In this document: piece after piece, positions 7,827 through 14,345 of the stretch
Layout: every line of letters begins with the position of its first letter
Numbering within the stretch: the stretch's first letter is position 1
Assembly (NCBI GenBank): GCA_046757725.1
Contig: JBHHYU010000084.1
Coordinates: forward strand, 1-14,345
Direction of reading: 5' to 3'
Length of the DNA: 14,345 nucleotides
DNA from: JBHHYU01 sp046757725
GTDB taxonomy: Bacteria > Desulfobacterota > Binatia > UBA9968
Made by a program: the position numbers and the translations under genes
Notes under the pieces: model-generated
The model's database searches: none
What the model saw: only the letters and a program-made list of their open reading frames with translations
What the model was told of the DNA's origin: nothing

Positions 7827-7855
7827 GATATAGTCTCCCAGCCGCGTCACGTCAA
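7827..7855 (-). promoter_or_regulatory. Predicted sigma70-type promoter for the isomerase-GDPD(-transporter) cluster
   Basis: On the minus strand, -35 TTGACG (complement of 7850-7855) and -10 TATATC (complement of 7827-7832) are separated by exactly 17 bp. The -35 matches consensus at 5 of 6 positions and the -10 at 4 of 6. Transcription would start near 7820, giving a leader of roughly 50 nt before the ATG at 7767. The -35 lies in the left arm of the inverted repeat at 7851-7891. Confidence 0.55.
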
Positions 7856-7891
7856 CAGGGTGTGGGTTGTCTCGACGAACAGCCTGTTGAC
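7851..7891. promoter_or_regulatory. Inverted repeat (probable operator) spanning both divergent -35 boxes
   Basis: Left arm GTCAACAGGGTGT (7851-7863) and right arm ACAGCCTGTTGAC (7879-7891) pair at 12 of 13 positions, with a 15-bp centre. The outer 9 bp are perfect. The -35 of the minus-strand promoter overlaps the left arm and the -35 of the plus-strand promoter overlaps the right arm, in mirror symmetry. A dimeric regulator bound here would cover both -35 boxes and could repress or activate both directions together. No regulator gene is seen in the window. Confidence 0.6.
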
Positions 7892-7915
7892 ACAGATACT
7901 TGTCGGTCATATAAG
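7887..7915 (+). promoter_or_regulatory. Predicted strong sigma70-type promoter for the amidohydrolase gene
   Basis: A perfect -35 TTGACA (7887-7892), a 17-bp spacer and -10 TATAAG (7910-7915, 5 of 6) make this the best promoter match in the window. Transcription would start near 7922, leaving a short leader that contains the AAGGGAG ribosome binding site at 7937-7943. The -35 lies in the right arm of the inverted repeat. Confidence 0.75.
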
Positions 7916-7955
7916 AAATTCCTAGTCTTATTTTTGAAGGGAGTTGGATCAGGCG

Positions 7956-9347
7956 ATGGAAAAAGTGGATTTGGTCGTGAAGGGGGGAGAGGTTTGGACA
8001 CCTGGAGGTATTGTCGAATCCGACATCGCCATACACCAGGGCAAGGTTGTGGGCCTGGGCAGGTCACCGGCCTTTCTCGATTCCTCCGCTAATGCTGTTA
8101 TAGAAGCAAAGGGTAAGGTGGTTATTCCTGGACTCATTGACACACATACGCACCACAGGGAACCTGGGTTTACGCACAAGGAGGACCTTACGACTGCGAC
8201 TCAAGCCGCCGCCGCCGGTGGTGTCACACTCTCCGTGGGTATGCCGAATGTCAACCCACCGACAACGACTCTGGACCGTTACCGAAAGGTTATTGCAATC
8301 AGCAATAAAAAGGCTGTTGTTGATTTCAATCACAATCCATCCGCGACAGTACCCGATGAGGTCCCCAGACTCGCTGAGGCCGGTTGTCTGGCCTTCAAGA
8401 TCTTCATGGTAAAGGACACGGGCAGGGACTATCCCCACATGCCAGGTATCGGGCTCAGTCACCACGGTGAGCTCTTCCGCAGCTTTGAGGCCGTGGCCAA
8501 AACCGGTGTACCGCTAATGGTCCATCCCCACGACCAGGATTTGATGGACGTCCTCGAACAAAGGTACTGGCAGCGGGGGGATCGAAGCCCTCAGGCCTAT
8601 GCAAAGGCCTATCGGGACTTTGATGGGATCATTTGGGACACGGCGATTGCTACGCTGTTACGATTTCAGCGGGCGGCAGGTACAAAACTCCATATCCTCC
8701 ACACGAGCACTCCTGGAGCCATTGAAATGATCCGCCGTGCCAAGGCCGATGGGCGAACCGTCACTAGTGAAATCAATCCATGGGCACTCTTCCTAGGTAA
8801 CTCGTGGAAAAACATCGAGAGGCTGGGACCCTACTGTTTGGGATTTTGGGTGCCCGATGAACACGCACAGGCGTTATGGGATGCCATTAACGACGGGACG
8901 ATCGATGTCGTGGGTTCGGACCACGCACCCCACACAAGGGAGGAGAAGGAGATCGGCTGGAAGGATATGTGGAAGTCCCCTGGCGGAGAACCTCAGATTC
9001 AGGACTACTTACGACTCTTTTTAGACGCTGTCAATGCAGGAAAACTAAGCCTGGATCGCGTTGTACGTCTGACCTCGTATAACCCCGCCCGCATATTTGG
9101 CGTTTATCCTAGGAAAGGGGTGATTCAAGTTGGTTCGGACGCAGATCTGGTGATCGTGGATTTGCACAAAGAAGAAACGATCCTTAATGAGACGACCTAT
9201 ACAAGGGTAGGTTGGACCCCCTACCATGGCCAAAAAATCAAAGGTGCTCCTATCTGTACTCTCGTCAGAGGCAAGGTAGTCATGGAAAACGGGAAAGTCA
9301 GCGGAAAGCCGGGAGATGGGGTGTGTGTCAGTCCCGTGCGGAGGTGA
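7956..9347 (+). CDS. Cyclic amidohydrolase, dihydroorotase/allantoinase family
   Basis: A 463-residue cytoplasmic enzyme that should hydrolyse a cyclic amide such as dihydroorotate, allantoin or a hydantoin. Binuclear-metal residues are all visible: His64 and His66 with Arg68 (DTHTHHREPG), the carbamylated Lys148 (LAFKIFM), His190 (MVHPHD), His249 (LHTSTP) and Asp322 (GSDHAPHT). A MPNVNPPTTT stretch follows the first motif, and the C-terminus has the typical GVIQVGSDADLVIVD. The Arg after HxH favours a dihydroorotase-like substrate site, but no pyrimidine gene is adjacent, and the divergent partner operon argues for a catabolic role. I chose ATG 7956; TTG 7944 abuts the AAGGGAG ribosome binding site too closely. 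From 7956 that site is 12 nt upstream, a little long. Substrate is unknown. Confidence 0.9.
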   Translation: MEKVDLVVKGGEVWTPGGIVESDIAIHQGKVVGLGRSPAFLDSSANAVIEAKGKVVIPGLIDTHTHHREPGFTHKEDLTTATQAAAAGGVTLSVGMPNVNPPTTTLDRYRKVIAISNKKAVVDFNHNPSATVPDEVPRLAEAGCLAFKIFMVKDTGRDYPHMPGIGLSHHGELFRSFEAVAKTGVPLMVHPHDQDLMDVLEQRYWQRGDRSPQAYAKAYRDFDGIIWDTAIATLLRFQRAAGTKLHILHTSTPGAIEMIRRAKADGRTVTSEINPWALFLGNSWKNIERLGPYCLGFWVPDEHAQALWDAINDGTIDVVGSDHAPHTREEKEIGWKDMWKSPGGEPQIQDYLRLFLDAVNAGKLSLDRVVRLTSYNPARIFGVYPRKGVIQVGSDADLVIVDLHKEETILNETTYTRVGWTPYHGQKIKGAPICTLVRGKVVMENGKVSGKPGDGVCVSPVRR

Positions 9348-9407
9348 GGGGATCCCGACCCGTGCTCCTCGTTGGCTCTTGAGAATGATCCTAAGTAGTT
9401 GGGACCT
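9348..9407. other. Short intergenic gap between convergent genes, no clear terminator
   Basis: Sixty bases separate the stop codons of the amidohydrolase and DUF1015 genes, which face each other. A terminator would be expected, but only a short GGGGATCCC palindrome and no T-rich run are visible. Confidence 0.4.
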
Positions 9408-10745
9408 TTATCTCCCGACTACCTCGTCTGAGATCTCTTCGTTGGGATCAATCCTGTTGATAACCAAGCCGGTCACGAGTTTGGGGTAGAAATAGGTGGA
9501 CTTTTGAGGCATCTTCTCTCCGCTCGCGCTTATGGTAAGAATCTCTTCGGGTCGGGGCGGGTTTAGGATAAATGCAGCCTGGTAGTCATCCCTATCAACA
9601 GACCTAAGCACCTTCTTTGCGTCCTGTGAATAACTTATGACGCTATCGCTTGTCTGGTCTCCGGCGGTAAGACCCAAGATATGCCCGAAGATTAGGAGGT
9701 GAACAGTTGTAACGTCTAGTTCTCGCAATGGTGCACTCATTTCCTTGGCCAACCGCTGCATGATCCTCTTACTCTTCAGGCGTAGGATTAGATATCTCGG
9801 GTCTCGTTTAAAAGATGCGCCAATGAGGCGCCGTTTCTTGCCACCACTTCTCAGGGCACGGAGAAACCACTGTTGCCCTTCCGGTGTCTTCGGATAGGGC
9901 TCCAGATAGAAATATCGCTGAAGGGCCTCTTCGAGATTTTGGAAGGGGATCGGAGGAAAATTCCGCACGAGGCGATGCGTGGGAAGGATGACCAAGTTCT
10001 CATCGTTCATATTGGCGAAATACATCATCACGTAATGGGACCGCTCCCGTCCGGTGCTTTTTCCCCCTTCCTTCAATAGGCGGTTCCGGTAATTCAGAGC
10101 GGCCTCATAACGGTGATGTCCGTCCGCGATCAATAGGGGTTGGCCCTTTATCTCTTGTTGCACCAAGTGAATCAACTCGAGATCGGTGACACGCCACAGG
10201 CGACACGACTCCTGACTATTTACCTTGACTTCTATGAGGGGAGAAACTCCCAGCACTTGTTCCGCAAGCCTTCGATTGATGATTGGTTTTGGCTGGGAAT
10301 AGAGGGCGAAGATGGGACTGAAGTTTGCATGACAGGCAAGCATAAGTTGAAGACGATCCTCTTTGGGTGCCTCTAATGTCTGTTCATGGGGACGGATCGT
10401 CCCGGTCGATAAGTCTTCAAGCCGAGACAGTGCAATAAAACCCTGCCTATCTCTTTCCCGGCCCTCCCCGTCAGGAAAGCGGTGGACGAGAAAATAAATG
10501 GCGGGTGTCTCATCCTGCTCAAAAACTCCCTCTGATTGCCACTCTTCAAAGAGGCGAGCTACGCTTTCATAGGAATCCGGCTCTTGGTTTAGAATGAGCC
10601 GCACGATGTTGTACGGAGATCTCCGACTGAGCCTCTCTCGCTCTTCCTCCGAGATCACGTCATAAGGAGGAGCAATGACCCTTGAAACGTCCCGTATCTT
10701 CTTTTGGTTGTAGCGAATACCGCGAAACGGAGAAATATCTACCAT
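9408..10745 (-). CDS. DUF1015 family protein, function unknown
   Basis: A 445-residue soluble protein from the ATG at 10743-10745. It begins MVDISPFRGIRYN, the usual start of DUF1015 proteins, and has the family motifs APPYDVI (24-30), HEQTLEAPKEDRL (roughly 115-127) and ADGHHRYEAA (roughly 209-218). The frame is open to a TTG at 10815-10817, but that codon is part of a predicted -35 box, so the longer form is rejected. An AAAAAGGAAG sequence lies about 14 nt before the ATG, farther than ideal. The gene is single on its strand, divergent from prmA and convergent with the amidohydrolase gene, so it has no operon partner that reveals a role. I know no established function to assign. Confidence 0.88.
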   Translation of the reverse strand: MVDISPFRGIRYNQKKIRDVSRVIAPPYDVISEEERERLSRRSPYNIVRLILNQEPDSYESVARLFEEWQSEGVFEQDETPAIYFLVHRFPDGEGRERDRQGFIALSRLEDLSTGTIRPHEQTLEAPKEDRLQLMLACHANFSPIFALYSQPKPIINRRLAEQVLGVSPLIEVKVNSQESCRLWRVTDLELIHLVQQEIKGQPLLIADGHHRYEAALNYRNRLLKEGGKSTGRERSHYVMMYFANMNDENLVILPTHRLVRNFPPIPFQNLEEALQRYFYLEPYPKTPEGQQWFLRALRSGGKKRRLIGASFKRDPRYLILRLKSKRIMQRLAKEMSAPLRELDVTTVHLLIFGHILGLTAGDQTSDSVISYSQDAKKVLRSVDRDDYQAAFILNPPRPEEILTISASGEKMPQKSTYFYPKLVTGLVINRIDPNEEISDEVVGR

Positions 10746-10788
10746 AGGAAAAGGGTGCGCTTCCTTTTTACTAGAAACTCTTTGATTT

Positions 10789-10817
10789 GTTTTAGCCCAG
10801 GGAGGATTCTTGGTCAA
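10789..10817 (-). promoter_or_regulatory. Predicted sigma70-type promoter for the DUF1015 gene
   Basis: On the minus strand, -35 TTGACC (5 of 6) at complement 10812-10817 and -10 TAAAAC (4 of 6) at complement 10789-10794 are 17 bp apart. Transcription would start near 10782, about 37 nt before the chosen ATG. This explains why the upstream in-frame TTG should not be used as a start. Confidence 0.5.
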
Positions 10818-10870
10818 GCAGGTAAGAGTCGTCGTTTGTACCCAGGACCGCTCTATGGCATAAGCAAAGG

Positions 10871-11743
10871 GTGGTCGTCTCGTGGTTGCAACTCTCCGTT
10901 AAAGCCCCTCCATCGGCCCTAGACGCAATTTCAAACTTTCTTATTGAGAAGGGCTCTCCCGGTGTTATCCTCAAGAGAGATGAAGTCCAGGCCTTCTTTG
11001 TACGCCCCACCCAGACCTCGCTCCTCAAGCGAGACATCCAACGTTTCCTTAAAGGCATTAGGCAGATTCATCCAGGTCTCGGGCAGTACGCGCTACGTTG
11101 GAAGATCCTTAAAGACAAAAATTGGAATAGCTCGTGGCGCAGGTTCTTTACTCCGCAAAAGGTAGGCAAGAGTCTTTGGATAACTCCTCCGTGGCTTAAC
11201 CCACCTCAGACGGGGGGCCGAATCATCATTAGGATCGAGCCGGGGATGGCTTTTGGTACCGGCACGCACGTCACCACTCGCTGCTGTTTGGAGTTTCTTG
11301 AGAAGGTGACATCCTCTTTGAGGAGAGAAAAGTTCACTGCCCTTGATGTAGGAACCGGGTCAGGAATCCTGTCCATTGCACTGGCCCGGATGGGTGCTAA
11401 AACGGTATTGGCTTTAGATAATGATCCTATCGCCCTCAAGACAGCTTGGACCAATGTTCGGCGTAACGGGGTTGAACGAATCGTTACCTTATCTCGCTCC
11501 GGGCTCAGACGTATCCGGGCATCCTTTACGGTTGTCGTTGCCAATCTCACTGCCGAAACCATTATAGGCCTTGCCACTGCGCTGCAACAAAGGGTCTTGC
11601 CGAAAGGATATCTTGTTCTCTCGGGAATCCTGCAGTCAAAGGCGGGCGAGGTGTTGCGCCATCTGGGACCTGAGTCCTTCAAGCTGGCGCAACGATCAAC
11701 TGAAAAAGAGTGGGTAACGCTGCTCCTGAGAAAAAATAGCTGA
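10871..11743 (+). CDS. prmA: Ribosomal protein L11 methyltransferase
   Basis: PrmA uses S-adenosylmethionine to trimethylate ribosomal protein L11. The 290-residue length is normal. The N-terminal substrate-recognition domain (about 1-60) is followed by the linker, then the family-defining IEPGMAFGTGTHVTT (122-136), the SAM-binding DVGTGSGIL (159-167), an acidic DNDP (183-186), and the active-site stretch VVANLTAE (222-229), where NLTAE stands in place of the more common NIL. The start is a GTG directly after AAAGG, too close for a normal ribosome binding site. A TTG at 10886 (residue 6) is the alternative, and homologues often begin near WLQLSV. The stop is 2 nt before the rsmE start, so the pair is an operon. 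It is divergent from the DUF1015 gene. Confidence 0.93.
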   Translation: MVVSWLQLSVKAPPSALDAISNFLIEKGSPGVILKRDEVQAFFVRPTQTSLLKRDIQRFLKGIRQIHPGLGQYALRWKILKDKNWNSSWRRFFTPQKVGKSLWITPPWLNPPQTGGRIIIRIEPGMAFGTGTHVTTRCCLEFLEKVTSSLRREKFTALDVGTGSGILSIALARMGAKTVLALDNDPIALKTAWTNVRRNGVERIVTLSRSGLRRIRASFTVVVANLTAETIIGLATALQQRVLPKGYLVLSGILQSKAGEVLRHLGPESFKLAQRSTEKEWVTLLLRKNS

Positions 11744-11745
11744 TC

Positions 11746-12486
11746 ATGCCGCGCTTTTTTGTTCCAAAGAAAGATATACAAGACGAAAAGGGAACCGTCA
11801 CCGGCCAAGAGCTTGAACATCTGAGAAAGGTTCTCCGCTTACGACCCGGAGATCGAATTACTCTCTTCGATGATGAGGGATGGGAGCACGAGGGAATTAT
11901 TCAATCCTATACCGGTCGAGCCGGAAAGGTCGAAATTTTCAAGTCGTATCAGCCGGAGCGAGAGTCGTCGGTGAATATCACTTTGGCGCAAGCGCTGGGC
12001 AAGGGGGAAAAGATGGACCTAGTGGTGGAGAAGGCAACGGAACTGGGAGTCCGGAGGATTGTCCCTTTTTCTTCTCAGTATACCGTACCTAAGCTCAATG
12101 GCAAAAAGCTTGAGAGACGATACAACCGATGGAAGAAGATTGCTCTGAGTGCCGCTAAACAATCGGGTCGCACCCAAATTCCAGAGATTCTGAATCTCAG
12201 TAGGTTTGAGGATCTGCTGCGCAGACCTTGGCCATGTGAGCTCAAGGTACTCTTTTGGGAGCAGGAGTCTCGGCAGAGTCTGACTCAGCTCCACATGGAA
12301 AAACTCCATCTCGGATCTCTCTTGCTGGCCATTGGACCAGAAGGCGGTTTTAGCCGGGCCGAGGTATTCGAAGCGAGGCACCACGGATTTCGATCTGTCC
12401 GTGTGGGGAGAAGGACTTTACGGACGGATACCGCTGCCTTCGCAGCCCTGTCTATCGCCCAGTTTTTATGGGGTGATATGGGCTAA
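11746..12486 (+). CDS. rsmE: 16S rRNA (uracil1498-N3)-methyltransferase
   Basis: RsmE methylates N3 of U1498 of 16S rRNA in the assembled small subunit. At 246 residues it is of normal length. The N-terminal PUA-like domain begins MPRFFVP and contains LRKVLRLRPGDRI (26-38). The SPOUT domain shows KMDLVVEKATELGV (89-102), AAKQSGR (136-142), the knot motif AIGPEGGFSRAE (195-206), and VGRRTLRTDTA (220-230), matching the usual LG-R-LR-ETA signature. The ATG lies 2 nt after the prmA stop, a common pairing in many bacteria, and the two are likely translated in sequence. No defects are visible. Confidence 0.95.
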   Translation: MPRFFVPKKDIQDEKGTVTGQELEHLRKVLRLRPGDRITLFDDEGWEHEGIIQSYTGRAGKVEIFKSYQPERESSVNITLAQALGKGEKMDLVVEKATELGVRRIVPFSSQYTVPKLNGKKLERRYNRWKKIALSAAKQSGRTQIPEILNLSRFEDLLRRPWPCELKVLFWEQESRQSLTQLHMEKLHLGSLLLAIGPEGGFSRAEVFEARHHGFRSVRVGRRTLRTDTAAFAALSIAQFLWGDMG

Positions 12487-12493
12487 GGTGGCC

Positions 12494-12522
12494 TTGCCTC
12501 TTTTAGAGAGTTTCTTTACAAT
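12494..12522 (+). promoter_or_regulatory. Predicted promoter giving a nearly leaderless mRNA for the RDD gene
   Basis: TTGCCT (12494-12499, 4 of 6) and TACAAT (12517-12522, 5 of 6) are 17 bp apart. Transcription would start near 12529, only about 3 nt before the ATG at 12532. This fits the lack of any ribosome binding site before that ATG. It would add to read-through from prmA-rsmE. Confidence 0.45.
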
Positions 12523-12531
12523 TCCTATTCT

Positions 12532-13251
12532 ATGAAGTGTCCTAGTTGTGGTTCCATTATTTCCGAGGTTGCTGACCGGTGTGACCTGTGCGGCGCTTCT
12601 GTGAGCCGAGAGGAGGCATCTTCTGGAATGGAGCTGGAGTTTACCGTTGGTAACGAGAGAAGGGAATCTGGTGCCATCAGCAATGGTACTAAAGACAAGG
12701 TGGATTTGGGGCATGTGCTGGATCAGGAAGTGGATCGATACCTGGAAGCCTTTCAGGATAGCGAAGAGGAAATAGAAAAAGAAGAAAGAGTAGTTCAGTG
12801 GGGAGGTTTTTTTCGACGCACCTGTGCTTTTTTTGTTGATCTTCTTATGCTGGGCTTGTTTTCATTTTTCCTTTTTTATGTTGTCTACGTGGGCTATAGC
12901 GTTGGATTAGCGGCCCATGATCAGAGGCTCTCGTTGAATCAATTCGTTGGCCTTTTGCGCATCCTTATTCCGGCGTGGCTTCTCCTGGTATCCGGGTATT
13001 TTGTTCTCTTCCACGGCATGGAGGGTAAAACTGTTGGGAAATGGCTCCTCGGTTTGAGGGTCATTGGCGTGAATCAGGAGCCTATCACTTACGGCCAAGC
13101 GCTTGTTCGCTGGCTCGGTACTATCCTCTGTACTGCGGTTGGGGCGGGGTTCTTTTGGATTCTCTGGAACCAGGAAAGAAGAGGCTGGCACGATCTTTTA
13201 GCTCGCACCTGGGTTATCCGAGAACCGTCCTCAACACCTTCCACGGGTTAG
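12532..13251 (+). CDS. Zinc-ribbon and RDD-family membrane protein
   Basis: A 239-residue protein with a CxxC...CxxC zinc ribbon at the N-terminus (Cys3, 6, 17, 20), an acidic, Glu-rich linker (about 55-88), and a C-terminal RDD domain with three hydrophobic helices near 98-120, 140-162 and 190-212. RDD hallmarks are the Arg-Asp pair at the first helix (RRTCAFFVD, 95-103) and GKTVGKWLLGLRV (165-177), ending with RRGWHDLLARTWVI. RDD proteins are of poorly known function; some have been linked to ion transport or stress. The zinc ribbon would sit in the cytoplasm if the N-terminus is inside. It lies 45 nt after rsmE and 9 nt before gshB, so it is probably co-transcribed with gshB. No ribosome binding site precedes the ATG. 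Confidence 0.88.
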   Translation: MKCPSCGSIISEVADRCDLCGASVSREEASSGMELEFTVGNERRESGAISNGTKDKVDLGHVLDQEVDRYLEAFQDSEEEIEKEERVVQWGGFFRRTCAFFVDLLMLGLFSFFLFYVVYVGYSVGLAAHDQRLSLNQFVGLLRILIPAWLLLVSGYFVLFHGMEGKTVGKWLLGLRVIGVNQEPITYGQALVRWLGTILCTAVGAGFFWILWNQERRGWHDLLARTWVIREPSSTPSTG

Positions 13252-13260
13252 AGAGAATTC

Positions 13261-14220
13261 ATGGAAATCCTGAAGATAGGGGTCGTCATGGATCCCATCG
13301 AAACAATCAACATCCACAAAGATACCACCTTTGTTCTTATGCTTGAGGCGGAGAGAAGGGAACATGAGGTCTATTACATGGAGCTTGGCGATCTCTTCGT
13401 CCGCGGTGCCATACCCGAGGCCCATTGTCGCCGCGTCAGCGTTGTACGGGGTACGCCTCACTATCGGTTTGGTGCAGCATTTTTGAAAACCCTCAGTTGG
13501 TTTGATGTTATTCTGATGCGTAAAGACCCGCCATTCGACATGAATTTTTTCTTTGCCACACATCTCCTCAGTCTCGTGAACAAGCGGTGTCTGGTGGCGA
13601 ATCATCCGAGAAGCCTTCGTGAAGCCAGTGAGAAACTGTACATCCTAAACTTCCCGGAGATGATCCCGGAGACGCTGGTAAGTAGCGACAGGAGGCAGCT
13701 TAAGCAGTTTATGGAGGAGCTGGGTGGGGAAATGATCATTAAGCCGTTGGACGGCCATGGCGGGAGCGGGGTTTTTTATCTTCACCATCAAGACAAAAAT
13801 ACTAACGCCCTCCTGGAGACGGCTACTATGGACGGGAGAAAACCCATCATGGCTCAACGCTACCTGCCGGAGATACGCGAGGGAGACAAGCGTATCCTTG
13901 TCCTCAACGGCGAGCCCATCGGGGCTGTTTTACGCGTACCCCGCGATGATGAAATTCGCGGCAACATTCATGTTGGGGGCCAGTGCGTCAAGACCGAATT
14001 AACTTCAAGGGACCGGGAAATCTGCCGTGTGCTGTCGCGCCATTTAAAAGCATTGGGTCTTTATTTTGTCGGGCTGGATGTGATCGGAGATTACCTGACA
14101 GAAGTTAACGTCACGAGTCCCACAGGCGTGCAGGAAATTAACGCTCTTGAGCACGTCCGACTCGAAAGCCGGATTATTGATTTTATCGAGCAGAAAGTAG
14201 CCGAGTTACGAAAAACTTAA
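13261..14220 (+). CDS. gshB: Glutathione synthetase
   Basis: GshB joins gamma-glutamylcysteine and glycine using ATP, the last step of glutathione synthesis, in the cytoplasm. At 319 residues it has the normal length. Features: the N-terminal GVVMDPIETINIHKDTTF (7-24), MRKDPPFD (86-93), NHPRSLREASEKL (114-126), the glycine-rich ATP-grasp loop KPLDGHGGSGVF (161-172), and the metal-binding end GLDVIGDYLTEVNVTSPTG (271-289). The ATG follows the RDD gene stop by 9 nt, with a modest GAGAG upstream. No gshA is in the window, so the first pathway step must be encoded elsewhere. The presence of gshB suggests a glutathione-making lineage, which fits a Gram-negative host. Confidence 0.95.
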   Translation: MEILKIGVVMDPIETINIHKDTTFVLMLEAERREHEVYYMELGDLFVRGAIPEAHCRRVSVVRGTPHYRFGAAFLKTLSWFDVILMRKDPPFDMNFFFATHLLSLVNKRCLVANHPRSLREASEKLYILNFPEMIPETLVSSDRRQLKQFMEELGGEMIIKPLDGHGGSGVFYLHHQDKNTNALLETATMDGRKPIMAQRYLPEIREGDKRILVLNGEPIGAVLRVPRDDEIRGNIHVGGQCVKTELTSRDREICRVLSRHLKALGLYFVGLDVIGDYLTEVNVTSPTGVQEINALEHVRLESRIIDFIEQKVAELRKT

Positions 14221-14230
14221 GTGTGCGATC

Positions 14231-14259
14231 TTGACTCTCCGCGGTTTTTAAGCAATATT
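14231..14259 (+). promoter_or_regulatory. Possible promoter of the tRNA-Phe gene
   Basis: TTGACT (14231-14236, 5 of 6) lies 17 bp before AATATT (14254-14259, only 3 of 6). Transcription would start a few bases before the tRNA 5' end at 14270. The -10 is weak, so confidence is moderate at best. No clear terminator for gshB is seen in the same gap. Confidence 0.4.
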
Positions 14260-14269
14260 CCAAACTTCT

Positions 14270-14345
<76 letters not shown>

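Noticed and set aside
7791..8092. Several small open frames (71-81 codons) across the divergent control region
   Set aside because: They overlap the predicted promoters and the amidohydrolase start, lack ribosome binding sites, and look like low-complexity shadows.
9348..9407. Bidirectional terminator between convergent genes
   Set aside because: The GGGGATCCC palindrome is too short and no T-run follows on either strand.
10746..10775. Small hairpin (AAAAGG/CCTTTT) in the DUF1015 leader that could hide the ribosome binding site
   Set aside because: Only 6 mostly A-T pairs with an 8-nt loop; too weak to claim as a regulatory structure.
10746..10817. N-terminal extension of DUF1015 from a TTG start
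   Set aside because: The TTG is inside the predicted -35 box, and the extra 24 residues do not resemble the family start, which begins at MVDISPFRG.
11206..11820. 204-codon minus-strand frame opposite prmA and rsmE
   Set aside because: It is antisense to two well-supported genes, and its sequence shows no family motif or plausible start signal.

Overview
The window looks like chromosomal DNA from a Gram-negative bacterium. Signs of this are signal peptides built for export to a periplasm, a bacterial-type glutathione synthetase, and housekeeping RNA and ribosome methyltransferases. Base composition is moderate: hand counts of 60-base samples range from about 42 to over 60 % G+C. I cannot name the phylum; a deltaproteobacteria-like or related lineage is a guess from gene style only. 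The window holds 13 protein genes (one cut by the left edge) and one tRNA. No stretch over 300 bases lacks a gene, and I saw no insertion sequence, CRISPR array or prophage gene.

Left half (1-7767), all on the minus strand. Read in the direction of transcription, the order is: a sugar-phosphate isomerase/epimerase-type TIM barrel protein, an exported glycerophosphodiester phosphodiesterase (GDPD), a periplasmic solute-binding protein, two ABC ATPases, two ABC permeases, and a partial DUF47 (PhoU-like) protein. The five transporter genes are a complete peptide/opine/nickel-type (Dpp/Opp) importer in the order binding protein, ATPase, ATPase, permease, permease. Gaps are short (an ATGA overlap, then 9 and 3 nt), so this reads as an operon. 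The two enzyme genes are 23 nt apart and end 100 nt before the binding-protein start, and may belong to the same transcript.

Middle (7768-9347). A 188-bp divergent control region separates the isomerase gene from a cyclic amidohydrolase of the dihydroorotase/allantoinase family on the plus strand. Each side has a sigma70-like promoter with 17-bp spacing, and both -35 boxes lie in the arms of one inverted repeat. This suggests that one regulator controls both directions. The locus is a candidate uptake and breakdown system whose substrate I cannot name.

Right half (9408-14345). A DUF1015 protein on the minus strand is divergent from a housekeeping run on the plus strand: prmA (L11 methyltransferase), rsmE (16S rRNA m3U1498 methyltransferase), a zinc-ribbon/RDD membrane protein with a possible leaderless promoter, and gshB (glutathione synthetase). 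A complete tRNA-Phe (GAA) ends exactly at the last base.
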